This document shows, one piece after another, positions 14,431 through 22,907 of a stretch of 64,000 nucleotides of DNA. Under the pieces are notes generated by a model. That model did no database searches. It worked only from the letters and a program-made list of their open reading frames with translations, and was not told the DNA's origin. The translations under genes and the position numbers were made by a program. Numbering within the stretch: position 1 is the stretch's first letter; every line of letters begins with the position of its first letter. Source of the DNA: OLB6 sp964467455. GTDB taxonomy: Bacteria; Bacteroidota; Ignavibacteria; Kapaibacteriales; Kapaibacteriaceae. The stretch lies in NCBI GenBank assembly GCA_964467455.1, contig CAYXQJ010000017.1, positions 1 to 64,000 of the forward strand, written 5' to 3'.

Positions 14431-14985
14431 CTAGATGCCGAGATGGGCGCGACGAATCGCGTCCTTGCGGCTTTCAATGTGCTTGATGTAGTCGCGGATG
14501 GGGCACGTCTTCGGCAGTGGCAGTTCCCCGCCGAGCATGGCTGCAACCGGCGAGCAACGCTGTTCCTTGCCGAAGTCGCTTTCGGGCCGGGCAATCGACA
14601 GCATCGCGTCGATCATCGCGTCCACGTACCGCTGCGAGAGCGACATGAACACCACCAGGCGCGAATCGATCACGGTGAACGCTCGCTGCACCGGATGCAG
14701 TTCACAGGCAGCCATCGCCAGGACGTCACAAAAGACGAACGGCGGTTCGATGCAGCTCACCAGCAGCGGCTTGCCGGTTAGGTTGCTGTACGTGCTGAGC
14801 GCCATGCTGCTGATACAGGCCTTAACACCATGCTTGATGTTCGGCCGGCGATCGCGATCCACAGAATCCTGCCAGCCTTCACCGCTGAGATCGTCCTCCT
14901 CGGTGATCTCCTGGGCAACCGGATCAAGAACCGTTACCCACATGCCGGGACGTAGATCTTCGAGATTCACTACTTCGAGATTCAT
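14431..14985 (-). CDS. hypothetical protein in the recombination operon
   Basis: A 184-residue product from ATG 14985 with A-A-G-G-A-A-G eight bases upstream. It begins M-N-L-E-V-V-N-L-E-D-L-R-P-G-M-W-V and has a mixed alpha/beta body and two Cys in the C-terminal half. No catalytic motif or family was recognised. It is the first gene of the leftward block after the tRNA, so it is expressed early in that transcript. Confidence 0.55.
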   Translation of the reverse strand: MNLEVVNLEDLRPGMWVTVLDPVAQEITEEDDLSGEGWQDSVDRDRRPNIKHGVKACISSMALSTYSNLTGKPLLVSCIEPPFVFCDVLAMAACELHPVQRAFTVIDSRLVVFMSLSQRYVDAMIDAMLSIARPESDFGKEQRCSPVAAMLGGELPLPKTCPIRDYIKHIESRKDAIRRAHLGI

Positions 14986-15031
14986 TCTCGCACTTCCTTG
15001 CATTGCCCCATGCCCAAGTGAAAAAGCGAAC

Positions 15032-15081
15032 CCCGGCGGCGAGTAGTTGGTGGGGCAGGACCAGAGCTCCCCGCCGCCGGG
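15032..15081. other. intergenic hairpin upstream of the leftward operon
   Basis: CCCGGCGGCG at 15032-15041 and CGCCGCCGGG at 15072-15081 form a 10-bp stem with a 30-base loop. A smaller stem, TGCGGT/ACCGCA, lies near 15184-15204. They sit in the 260-base space between the tRNA and the first gene of the leftward operon, where its promoter or leader should be. No clear -10/-35 pair was found. Confidence 0.5.
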
Positions 15082-15248
15082 ATGTACGAGGCTGGCCCAA
15101 CAACGAGTCAAGCCAGTTCGCGCCGTGGCGCACGCAACACGCACAAATGCCCACGGCCCTAAACACTGTTCCAAAAGCCCTGATGCGGTGGGGCAGGGAC
15201 CGCACCAGGGGGCCGGCCGGTTTGGGGCAGCCGGTTTATCGTTTAAGG

Positions 15249-15321
15249 AGCTAGCTGCGGGACTCGAACTCGCAACCTGCCGATTACAGATCGGCCGCTC
15301 TACCAATTGAGCTACGCTAGC
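15249..15321 (-). tRNA. tRNA-Thr (anticodon TGT)
   Basis: A 73-base cloverleaf can be folded by hand: acceptor GCTAGCG/AGCTAGC (six pairs, 7-66 mismatch), D-stem GCTC/GAGC, anticodon stem GCCGA/TCGGC with loop TCTGTAA, and T-arm GCGAG-TTCGAGT-CCCGC with one A-C mismatch. The loop reads TGT at 34-36 (Thr, codon ACA), with C rather than the usual T at 33. No CCA is encoded. The mismatches suggest a phage tRNA or a decaying host-derived copy. Confidence 0.8.
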
Positions 15322-15415
15322 CAATGAGGCACACCCGCCGCCATGCAGGCTGCCCCCCGCCACCAATCGAATGCGCCCCTCCAGTGAGCGCATGAACGAA
15401 CGGTGGTCCCGTACT

Positions 15416-15862
15416 TCAATTCGCTGTCGGCAGGGCATTGGCAACTCCCATGAGTGCCTTCCATGCCCTGTCGAGATCCTTCATCAAACTGTTCAGGGGC
15501 TCGCCTGCGAGATACCTACGGCATACCTCAGCAGCAACGTCCACCTGCTTTGCATTCAATCTTGGAATCGCCACCATCGAGACAGGCCGTTCGCCGACAT
15601 ACAAATGATCCGGCCGAACGCAGCATCGATTGCCGCAGGATCCTCGCACTCGCTCGCCACCCGGTGGGAACGAGCCATGCTCTAGGAACCAGGCAACGCG
15701 CTTAACTCGATACGTGTGATTCCCAATCCAAATAACACCGCCTCGATCACGCTTTGCTCGAACGTTCTTCCACTCCCAGCAGCCATTTGGATCGGGCGAT
15801 TTAACGACACGACACCAAAAGCTGTCGGGCTGAATGTCGAGCGCAGGGGTAGCGCTCACCAT
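15416..15862 (-). CDS. HNH homing-type endonuclease
   Basis: A 148-residue protein with the phage HNH_3-like layout: G-C-W-E-W-K, then Y-R-V-K-R-V-A-W-F-L-E-H-G, then G-S-C-G-N-R-C-C-V-R-P-D-H-L-Y-V-G. These give a beta-beta-alpha-metal fold with zinc-binding Cys and the catalytic/metal His residues. Such enzymes nick or cut DNA and spread as free-standing homing genes, often beside tRNAs or in intergenic spaces as here. The C-terminal 45 residues (L-N-A-K-Q-V-D-V-A-A-E-V-C-R-R-Y) look like a helix-turn-helix DNA-binding tail. It is likely a selfish element rather than a phage function. Confidence 0.82.
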   Translation of the reverse strand: MVSATPALDIQPDSFWCRVVKSPDPNGCWEWKNVRAKRDRGGVIWIGNHTYRVKRVAWFLEHGSFPPGGERVRGSCGNRCCVRPDHLYVGERPVSMVAIPRLNAKQVDVAAEVCRRYLAGEPLNSLMKDLDRAWKALMGVANALPTAN

Positions 15863-16035
15863 GCGTCAGCCTCCGCACGGAAATCACGGAATAGTCAGGT
15901 CGCAGAAGCGGCCAGGTGGTTCAGAGGAACCAAGAGGTCGCTAGTCTTCACACAACGCTCGTGCCTAGGTTGCTATCCCAAGCAATGCAGTCAACGCACT
16001 GCACGGCGAAACTCTATATGCCCGCAAAGGGATTG

Positions 16036-16245
16036 TCAATCACCTTTTTTAGAATTTGCTGGAGGTCGTCCAGGACGCCTTTTTTTGGCCTTAAAGTCAG
16101 CCACGTCATTGCGATGGAACAGCAGTACCGTCCCAATGAGGTGTCCTGCAAGGCGATTTTCTTTGCGGAATTGATGTACCCTCATCGGCGTGACCTTGAG
16201 TGCTTTGGCCACCTCTGCCGTCGTCAGGTATTCTCCGATCGCCAT
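16036..16245 (-). CDS. excisionase-like MerR-type HTH protein
   Basis: Starting at ATG 16245 (A-G-G-A-G seven bases before), the product has 69 residues. Y-L-T-T-A-E-V-A-K-A-L-K-V-T-P-M-R-V is the winged-helix HTH_17/excisionase core, followed by G-T-V-L-L-F-H-R-N-D-V and a basic, AT-hook-like tail (K-K-R-R-P-G-R-P-P). Proteins of this size beside a tyrosine integrase commonly act as Xis or as transcriptional regulators. It lies 700 bases from the integrase gene and is transcribed away from it. Confidence 0.7.
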   Translation of the reverse strand: MAIGEYLTTAEVAKALKVTPMRVHQFRKENRLAGHLIGTVLLFHRNDVADFKAKKRRPGRPPANSKKGD

Positions 16246-16447
16246 GCTCATGCTCCTAACTATACTTGCAGACATAGATTTTTCAACGTAAAACATGGCG
16301 GTCCTGTGCCGGCGACTAGCGAAGAAGCCGTGTGGCCCTTGCGGAAACCACGAACCGCCAATCTTAAAATGGCAGCTTGCAGATTTTGCACGGCCCAGAC
16401 GAACCGGGTGCGACTCACGTACGACACCAATCTGCGAGCTGCCGATT

Positions 16448-16672
16448 TCAGGTTTTTAGCCGTGCTGCAAAAACTCCCTGTGCTGTCTGCTCAGTCGCAT
16501 ACAGCTCGCGTCGAATCGAGCCAGTCAGGACAGGGTCACCGCTTCTGTCGGCGTGGGTGCCGGCGTCGTAATAGACGTGAATGATTTCGTCAGGCGGAAA
16601 TCCAATGAACTTTTGCCTAAGCCCATCTGACTTGCCGCCCGCAAACTCGACAAAACAACGTTTTTTCTGCAT
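16448..16672 (-). CDS. small hypothetical protein beside the att site
   Basis: The longer frame (to 16822) runs through the tRNA-Ser fragment and is unlikely. The ATG at 16672 (M-Q-K-K-R-C-F-V-E-F) has A-A-G-G-A seven bases upstream, giving 74 residues with a beta-rich start and C-terminal Ala/Arg helix. No family was recognised. Bases 16246-16447 between this gene and the excisionase-like gene hold nothing I can identify. Confidence 0.5.
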   Translation of the reverse strand: MQKKRCFVEFAGGKSDGLRQKFIGFPPDEIIHVYYDAGTHADRSGDPVLTGSIRRELYATEQTAQGVFAARLKT

Positions 16673-16745
16673 GTCGAAGTCCTTCGGGATGTAGATCGCC
16701 CTCGGCGGTGCAGCCTCACCGTCGAGGGTTCTGTTTACAAAAGAG

Positions 16746-16804
16746 CGGAGGGCATGGGATTCGAACCCACAACCCCTTGCGGGGCACCTGATTTCGAGAC
16801 AGAT
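16746..16804 (-). other. tRNA-Ser(CGA) 3' fragment, probable att core
   Basis: Read on the - strand, this is the 3' half of a tRNA-Ser: anticodon loop CTCGAAA (anticodon CGA at 16794-16796), a long variable arm with stem CCCC/GGGG, T-arm GTGGG-TTCGAAT-CCCAT, acceptor GCCCTCC and discriminator G. The 5' half (acceptor and D-arm) is absent. A tRNA 3' fragment 140 bases from a tyrosine integrase is the classic form of a phage attachment core: integration restores the host tRNA with the phage copy. Confidence 0.75.
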
Positions 16805-16943
16805 GTGCCTAGAGGTTTTCACCTAGTGCGATGAGCGCGCTACGCAATTAGCATTGGCGGTGCGAGGGAGGAATTGATGGACCGAATGGATGCGTGGTCA
16901 CCAGGGACGGCGATGACTTTCCAGACGAACTGGATTCACGCCA

Positions 16944-17831
16944 ATGCTGCTTGAGAAATTGATCGAGACCTACATCGCTAGCAGGAACGAAGAGAGGCCG
17001 ATCGGCCAGGAATTAGCCGCGAGAACGCAGTTGCATTTGGCAGACTGTGTGCGCGCCTATGGTGCCTGGCTACAGCACGAAGCTGTTTTGACCGACCTTA
17101 ATCCATTATCAGTAAACGACTTTCTTCGCTGGCTTATAGAAGCCGGTCAGTCGCCATACACAGCCCGCAATAGACGATCAGGGCTGCTGGTCCTGTGGCG
17201 ATTTGCCGAAAGGTCTGGCCTTACAGACGAACAATCAACCCGCGTGCGTAGGGTGCATTGCCCCACCTTGCAGGTCGATGGATACGCCATCGATCAGGCC
17301 CAGGTATTGCTCTCGCGTGCCTCTGAACTGCGCGGCACGATTCGTTACACGAAGATCCCTCGGCGCATCTACTGGGGCTCACTTCTCCCGACCAAATGGG
17401 ACTTTGGGTTGCGTGCGGGAGATGTCTTGGGTGTTCGTGTCGTAGACTTCAACCCAGACGGGCAATTGTGGGTCTACGAGCACAAGACGGGAAAAAGAGG
17501 CTGGAGAATACTTCGGCCTGAAACGCGCGATGCGATCGCCGAGTGTGTCGCGGTTTCACCGAATCGTGAATTCATTTGGCCTGGCTTGCGACCCAGAAGC
17601 TTCTATCGTGCGTTCTCACGCCTCGCCAAGGCGTCTGGCCTTCCAGGCACCTCGCGCTGGGTGCGCCGTGGGTCATCATCAGAAGTTGAGAAACTTCACC
17701 CCGGCGCGGGCTGGAGATTCCTGAATCACTCCAATCCAGACGTGTTCGAAAAGCATTACAGGGTAAGGAGGATCTGCGACAGCAACCCCCTGCTCCCGCC
17801 ATCCATCAGGCGGGAATCTCACGGCGACTAA
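16944..17831 (+). CDS. int: tyrosine recombinase (integrase), planctomycete type
   Basis: A 295-residue protein. An N-terminal SAM-like core-binding domain (1-105) precedes the catalytic domain with Arg157 (G-L-R-A-G-D), Lys181 (Y-E-H-K-T-G), box II W-V-R-R-G-S-S-S with Trp in place of the usual His, His262 (L-N-H-S-N-P) and the nucleophile Tyr272 (F-E-K-H-Y). The R-R-G-S-S-S form followed by H-P-G-A is one I associate with planctomycete integrases. It should join attP to a tRNA-Ser(CGA) gene using the adjacent fragment. It is transcribed opposite to the flanking operons and appears intact. Confidence 0.9.
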   Translation: MLLEKLIETYIASRNEERPIGQELAARTQLHLADCVRAYGAWLQHEAVLTDLNPLSVNDFLRWLIEAGQSPYTARNRRSGLLVLWRFAERSGLTDEQSTRVRRVHCPTLQVDGYAIDQAQVLLSRASELRGTIRYTKIPRRIYWGSLLPTKWDFGLRAGDVLGVRVVDFNPDGQLWVYEHKTGKRGWRILRPETRDAIAECVAVSPNREFIWPGLRPRSFYRAFSRLAKASGLPGTSRWVRRGSSSEVEKLHPGAGWRFLNHSNPDVFEKHYRVRRICDSNPLLPPSIRRESHGD

Positions 17832-17860
17832 CGCCAGATTTGCGATTCGATGCCCCAGAA

Positions 17861-17900
17861 GGCTACCCTATTGGTGTGATCCCATACCAACAGGGTAGCC
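17861..17900. promoter_or_regulatory. 14-bp stem hairpin between integrase and membrane protein
   Basis: GGCTACCCT (17861-17869) pairs with AGGGTAGCC (17892-17900), and TTGGT (17871-17875) with ACCAA (17886-17890), with one mismatch and a 10-base loop. It lies 29 bases after the integrase stop and immediately before the ribosome site of the next gene, so it could terminate the integrase message, hide the next ribosome site, or be an operator. Confidence 0.65.
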
Positions 17901-17909
17901 GAGGGGTAA

Positions 17910-18170
17910 ATGGACGATCCATCGCCAGAAGCAAAACAAACACACGGCAGAACCGAGGCACGCCAAATTGAGGAGCGGCGCAAGGTTGAAAGTGAGCTTG
18001 CGAAAAAGCAACGGGAAGACAGGTTTCAGGCGGGCTGTGCGTTGGCAATTATTATTGTCATCGCTCTATTGATCTACGGATCGTACCGCAGTGGCAGCAA
18101 GCCAGCGAGCAACCATGATAACTACGACGACGCGCCGCAGCATCAATCACGTGGCGGTGACAACTGGTGA
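17910..18170 (+). CDS. small single-pass membrane protein
   Basis: An 86-residue protein: a charged, Glu/Lys/Gln-rich N-terminal half likely forming a helix in the cytoplasm, one membrane span (A-L-A-I-I-I-V-I-A-L-L-I-Y-G), and a short polar, His/Asn-rich tail. A G-A-G-G-G-G site precedes the ATG. Its stop abuts the stop of the convergent 1194-residue gene with no spacer. A lysogenic-conversion or superinfection-exclusion role is possible from the integrase context, but nothing in the sequence proves it. Confidence 0.6.
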   Translation: MDDPSPEAKQTHGRTEARQIEERRKVESELAKKQREDRFQAGCALAIIIVIALLIYGSYRSGSKPASNHDNYDDAPQHQSRGGDNW

Positions 18171-21100
18171 TTAGTTGGTCACCGCTTCGCGGGCGCGATC
18201 CTCGGCCCGGGCTTTGGCTCGAGCTTTGGCCGTTTTGCGGAAGTCGTTAAGGGCCCCCTTGTAGAGATCAGCAAGCGCACGTTCCACGGGGCCGAGTTTT
18301 TCGAGTTCTTCGTTCGAAATGTTGGTGATCTCGAAATCCCGCCCGCCGAGCTTCTTGAGTTCGTCTTCCACGGATTCCCGCAGGATGGCCTCTTGAGCGG
18401 CAGGTGAGATGAGAGACGACTTGACGCCCGTGCCGAAGTTGATGGCCTTCTCGACGGCCGATCGCCGCGGATCCGTCATCTGGCGAACGGTGGTGAGGAT
18501 GCGCGAGACAGGCAAGTTGCCGGCGATGAACTCGGTTGCCGGCGAATTGAAGATCGGCTTCGCGAAGTCGGTTTCTTCCCCCGTCACCATCTGCTTGATG
18601 TTGGCCACGGTACGGCCGAGCGTGGGGTCCAGGTCGTCGAGCTCACGGCCACCCTGCGGGCCTTTCTGGAAGAATGACTGGCCTGTCATCCACTCGAGCG
18701 GGGCCTTGATGAGCGGGTTGAGGCGGCTGGCGCCCTCGAGCAGTCCGCCGCGGACGCCATTGCCCATGAACGAGAGCGGATCTTCCATCATCAGGCCGAG
18801 GCCGGTGATGTATCGCTGTGAACCGTCTTCGGCCGTGCCGGCTGGGATCGAGGCTGTTTCGCCGATGTAGTCGGGAGTGACGGTGCTGCGGCCGCGCATG
18901 TCGTTCATCGCGCGGATGGTTTGGGCCATCTTGCCGCCGGGATTCTCGATCAGGTTTTGCACCATGTAGGGTGCCGTTGATCGTGTGAACGAATAGAACG
19001 GCACAGCGCGCGAGACGCCACGCTCGAATTGCGTGAGGGCTGAATAGTCGCCCTGCAGTTTCTTCACGCGGCGGGCAGCTTCGGCCGGATCCATGCCTTG
19101 CTTGAGGAAAGCAATGAACGGGCCGAGTCGGTTGAGCGATTCGACGTAGTGCCCCGTGTTTCGGCCAGCGCGGAACGGCGCGAAGACGTCTTCGTTCGAA
19201 GCCACGCCGCGGGTGTTGAGCGGGTTGGCCTCCTTCCACGATCGCGGAAGTGGCGCGCCGAGCATCCCCTTGACGTCAGTGAGATCACGCCGAGCTGGTG
19301 ATAGCCCCGGCATGGCACTAATGAGATCAGCGTGGGTGTCCCCCAGGATGTCACCTGAGATGCCGACGGACTTGTGCGACAGGTTGTTCGCAAACGCCTG
19401 CTGCGCCACCCAGTCGGTGGCTTTCTTCGCGTCGGTAATGCCGGCGGCTTTGACGGCCGGAATGTCGAGCACGTCCGAGATCGCCTTGCCTTGGACGAGG
19501 TTGTCGGCATCGTAGATCGGACGCAGGTATCGCATCGGGCCCGCGGCCTTCGGATCGAACGCCCCGCCGATGTAGTTCTGGTATTGGCCCGAGAAGAAGT
19601 TGCGAACGTGGAAGGCCGGGAACGCGGCGGTGACGCTGCCACGGAACAAGTTGGTGAACTTGTCCATCGCCTTCACCCAGGACTTCACTTCGTCGGGGGC
19701 ATTGAAGGACTTCATGTAGCGGGTGGCGTCGGCCGCGACGTCATCACCCACGTACATATTGCGGGAGATGAAGCGATCAACGCTGCCGAGATCTTCGAGT
19801 TCTTTGGCGGATTTCTTGGCTGCATCGAACACGCCATCGGGCAACACGTCGCGCACGCTAGCCAGTTCTTCGATTGCCTCTTTGGCAGCTTCGGCAGGTT
19901 TCTTGCCGGCACGGATCGCTTCGTCGTAGGCAATCAGTCCATACTCGTCAAACAGCCCTTCGAAGGCAGCCGTGTGCTTCTGGCTGGCCGTGTTGTAGGC
20001 GGCACTGAGATCCTTGACAGCCTGACTATCGCCCATCTTACGGACGAAATTCTGCATCGCCTGTTCGGTGCCAATCCCGGCATCACCCAGCAGCCGTTCG
20101 ATGGGAACGATGTTGGCAGTGAGATCAGGGGAATTGCTCATGCGAGCCGCGTCGGCCGAGAGATCGGTGACGGCATTGGCGGCGCCTGATGCACGATGGC
20201 CGTGCTCGAGTCGTGCGAGCATCGCCTTGGCCGGGTTCATCTCGAAAGCCGGAATGCCCAGTTCAGCATGCCGCGGGTCGAGGTTCGCCACCCAACGCAC
20301 GAGGCCGTCGAGTTCGGCGTCGTTTTCGGCGTCGTTCATCGAACCGATCTTGCCAGGCTCGACGTACTGCTTGACGATGTGCTCGCGGATCTGGGCGAAT
20401 TCTTCTGGATCGAGCGGGGTGCCCTTCACGCGATTCATGCGGCCCTTGCCACTTACCGCTGGGTCGAGGGACAGTTCTTGGAGCGCGCCGGTGCCACCGC
20501 CGTGCAGGCGCAGGTGTCCCTCGCGCATCTTCTGGTAGGGCGTCGTGGTTTGCAGCACGCGCCCGCCGGTGCCATAGGCAGTGTTGGCATCGGGGAAGTG
20601 GAATCGTTCGCGGGGGAAGTAGCGAATGATGTCATCGAGCTCGGGGGAGTGCATGCCCGACGCGAGTTCCAAGTCGCGGATCATCGGGCCGAACTTCTTG
20701 AGCGTGTCGAGGTGCGGCTGTAGCGCCTTGAGGTTTTCCGGCACGTTTGCCCAGCGGGTGCCCACGTCCGATTCTTCCAGGTACCGTAGGATCTCGCCGG
20801 CATTGTTAGCGGCATTCTCGCCAGTGAACACGCCCGATCGCTCGAGTGCTTCGACGACGGGGGCCAGTTCCTCGCGTGCCTGGCGGATTGATTCGCGCTC
20901 GATCTTCGTTGATTGCATGCCGATCTTCTGGCCGGGTTCCGTCATGGCACCGCGCACTTGGTGATCGAACAGGGATCGCAGCGGACGGATCGGGCTGTAC
21001 TTGCCGTAGAGAGCGAGGTTCTCAGCGGTATCCATGCCGCGGGCGAGCTTCTGGGCCGTCTTGCCCGTGCCGAACAGGGCGTTCTGCTCGCCGAAGCCGA

Positions 21101-21755
21101 ACGGGCTCCAGCCGACAAGGTTCCCGATCCGATCAGTCATGGCATGCTCGAGATCGCTGGCGTTCATGCCCAGCCCCTCGGCGGCCGCCTTGAGTTTGTC
21201 CAGCGCGCCGGGGGTTTTGCCGGCCAGATCGCCCAACGTGTTCCCGAGCAGATATTCCCGCCGCCCCATGCCCTTCGGGATCGCTTTAGTGAGATCGTCG
21301 AGCAGGCCGGCGTTCTTTCCGAGCGTGCCGGCCTTGGTGAGCGCTGAACCACCGAACGACAGCCACGTTGTCGGATCGAGAGCCACTTCCGCGCCAAACC
21401 CAGCCAGATCACCCAGATCCATTCCGGGCTTGTTCTTCCCCAGTAGCCCAGCCGTTTCGAGCAGATCCCGGCCGCCGATCGTCTCATGCGGATCGGTGAT
21501 GCCCAGCGTGTCGGAGAAGGGGATCAGGTTGAGGAGTCCGCCGCCGTAGTCGCCGCCGAGCAGTCCGGAGATTGCACCGCGTAGCGCACGCCCGGGCTTG
21601 TCCAGCGTTTCACCCACCCACTGCAAGCCGGAAGTCAGTCCGCCACCGATCTCGCCAAGAAGTGATTGCTTCTGTTCTTCGGTGAGATATTGAGCTTGAG
21701 CGGCGGCGCGTGAGGCCGGCCCGAGCATGTTTCGGTAGCGGGGGGAGATTGGCAT
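18171..21755 (-). CDS. large internal virion (polyvalent-type) protein
   Basis: At 1194 residues this is the largest gene in the window and the last of the late operon. Its C-terminal third has T-N-L-F-R-G-S-V-T-A-A-F-P-A-F-H-V-R-N-F and later P-F-Y-S-F-T-R-S-T-A-P-Y-M-V, a pattern I recall from the large polyvalent protein-associated domains (LPD38-like) found in huge phage and plasmid proteins. The rest is helical, Ala/Gly/Leu-rich, without enzyme motifs. In short-tailed phages the last, large structural protein is usually ejected into the cell with the DNA, which would fit here. An internal core or ejection protein is inferred. Confidence 0.65.
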   Translation of the reverse strand: MPISPRYRNMLGPASRAAAQAQYLTEEQKQSLLGEIGGGLTSGLQWVGETLDKPGRALRGAISGLLGGDYGGGLLNLIPFSDTLGITDPHETIGGRDLLETAGLLGKNKPGMDLGDLAGFGAEVALDPTTWLSFGGSALTKAGTLGKNAGLLDDLTKAIPKGMGRREYLLGNTLGDLAGKTPGALDKLKAAAEGLGMNASDLEHAMTDRIGNLVGWSPFGFGEQNALFGTGKTAQKLARGMDTAENLALYGKYSPIRPLRSLFDHQVRGAMTEPGQKIGMQSTKIERESIRQAREELAPVVEALERSGVFTGENAANNAGEILRYLEESDVGTRWANVPENLKALQPHLDTLKKFGPMIRDLELASGMHSPELDDIIRYFPRERFHFPDANTAYGTGGRVLQTTTPYQKMREGHLRLHGGGTGALQELSLDPAVSGKGRMNRVKGTPLDPEEFAQIREHIVKQYVEPGKIGSMNDAENDAELDGLVRWVANLDPRHAELGIPAFEMNPAKAMLARLEHGHRASGAANAVTDLSADAARMSNSPDLTANIVPIERLLGDAGIGTEQAMQNFVRKMGDSQAVKDLSAAYNTASQKHTAAFEGLFDEYGLIAYDEAIRAGKKPAEAAKEAIEELASVRDVLPDGVFDAAKKSAKELEDLGSVDRFISRNMYVGDDVAADATRYMKSFNAPDEVKSWVKAMDKFTNLFRGSVTAAFPAFHVRNFFSGQYQNYIGGAFDPKAAGPMRYLRPIYDADNLVQGKAISDVLDIPAVKAAGITDAKKATDWVAQQAFANNLSHKSVGISGDILGDTHADLISAMPGLSPARRDLTDVKGMLGAPLPRSWKEANPLNTRGVASNEDVFAPFRAGRNTGHYVESLNRLGPFIAFLKQGMDPAEAARRVKKLQGDYSALTQFERGVSRAVPFYSFTRSTAPYMVQNLIENPGGKMAQTIRAMNDMRGRSTVTPDYIGETASIPAGTAEDGSQRYITGLGLMMEDPLSFMGNGVRGGLLEGASRLNPLIKAPLEWMTGQSFFQKGPQGGRELDDLDPTLGRTVANIKQMVTGEETDFAKPIFNSPATEFIAGNLPVSRILTTVRQMTDPRRSAVEKAINFGTGVKSSLISPAAQEAILRESVEDELKKLGGRDFEITNISNEELEKLGPVERALADLYKGALNDFRKTAKARAKARAEDRAREAVTN

Positions 21756-21758
21756 GGG

Positions 21759-22883
21759 TTACTTCGGCGTGGCCTGGAACTGCAGCATCATGTTCAGGAG
21801 ATCATTGGCGCCGATCGGTGGGGCCGACAGCGGCGCAGGCGATGGTGGTGCCGGTGTCGCTGCCGGTGTTGCCGGCGGCGAAAACTCTCCCGTCATGCCA
21901 GGCAACCAGCTTGTCTGGCTGTCGTGCATCCTCTTGAGCGTGCGCATCTCGGCCTCGAGTTGTGCTGGCGTCAGATTCGGCTTGGAGAGAATCAGGTTGA
22001 ATGCCTGCCGCCCGTAATCTGGCCCGTTAAGCTGATCGAGCAGGCCACTCAGAAAGCCCTTCTGCGGTGCCGGATCGTACTTTTCTTGTTTCAATCGCTC
22101 CGGTGGGTACTGCGCACGAAGCGACTGAATAAACTCAGGCGTGATCGTCGGCAAGTCTCGCTGTCGGCCGGCGAGCTGATCGCTGAATCGTTCGTTGAGG
22201 GACTGGACCGCATCGTCGATGGAAGGATTTGGGGCGGGCTCGCGCTCCTGCCCGAAGAAGTTCTGTCGTTTGAGTCCTTGGCCGAGCTGGCTTGCCTCCC
22301 ATTCGGTTTTTTCGCCGCGCGATTTCAAGACGGCATCGGCGGCCTGCTGCTCGATCGTCTGGGGGGCAGCGCCGGCACCAACATTCACCGTTGTGCCAGC
22401 AGGCGACAACGCACCGCCCATCTCCAGATCCCACTGGTGCTGCGTAGTGGGCGTGATTGCCGACATGCCTGGCGCATCCTGAGACAACTGCCCTGCCTGC
22501 CACAGCTCCTTGAGGCCCTGGTTTCGAATCAACTGCGGATCGACCGGCGCACCACCGTTCAGCATATCGAGGAAGGTGGCATCGGCCTGCTTGTTGTTGA
22601 ACTGGCGCATGAGTTCGGTTTGCCCGTTCACCGGCATGCTCTCGAGCACGTTCCCCATGCGCGACTGGTGGAGTGCATCCGAAATGCCTTGCATCTCCGC
22701 GCGCCGTTGCAGCCCGCGCAGGTGGGATCCCTCCTTGATGTCCCGTCTTGTGACCGGAGTGCCATCAAAATTAGTGCCACCACCGTAGCCACGATAGCCA
22801 TTGGCCTGCTTGGCAAGTGCTACCTGCATGAGCAACGGGGCCCGCATTGACTGCGGGATGTCTTGAAAACTGTTTGGAAACAT
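21759..22883 (-). CDS. virion-associated hypothetical protein
   Basis: A 374-residue, Gln/Pro/Ala-rich protein immediately upstream of the 1194-residue gene (3-base gap). The N-terminal half is helical and Gln/Met-rich; the C-terminus has a proline-rich linker (P-A-T-P-A-P-P-S-P) and ends in a hydrophobic helix (N-D-L-L-N-M-M-L-Q-F). Position and composition suggest an internal or ejected virion protein. No family was recognised. Confidence 0.6.
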   Translation of the reverse strand: MFPNSFQDIPQSMRAPLLMQVALAKQANGYRGYGGGTNFDGTPVTRRDIKEGSHLRGLQRRAEMQGISDALHQSRMGNVLESMPVNGQTELMRQFNNKQADATFLDMLNGGAPVDPQLIRNQGLKELWQAGQLSQDAPGMSAITPTTQHQWDLEMGGALSPAGTTVNVGAGAAPQTIEQQAADAVLKSRGEKTEWEASQLGQGLKRQNFFGQEREPAPNPSIDDAVQSLNERFSDQLAGRQRDLPTITPEFIQSLRAQYPPERLKQEKYDPAPQKGFLSGLLDQLNGPDYGRQAFNLILSKPNLTPAQLEAEMRTLKRMHDSQTSWLPGMTGEFSPPATPAATPAPPSPAPLSAPPIGANDLLNMMLQFQATPK

Positions 22884-22907
22884 CGCGCGCTCCAGTTTCG
22901 ATCGAGA

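Noticed and set aside
15916..16584. 222-residue + strand frame across the excisionase-like gene
   Set aside because: No start signal and no protein-like pattern; it overlaps a better-supported gene on the other strand.
16673..16822. N-terminal extension of the 74-residue gene through the tRNA-Ser fragment
   Set aside because: The text (R-G-C-G-F-E-S-H-A-L) is the usual translation of tRNA-Ser DNA, and a good ribosome site exists at the inner ATG.
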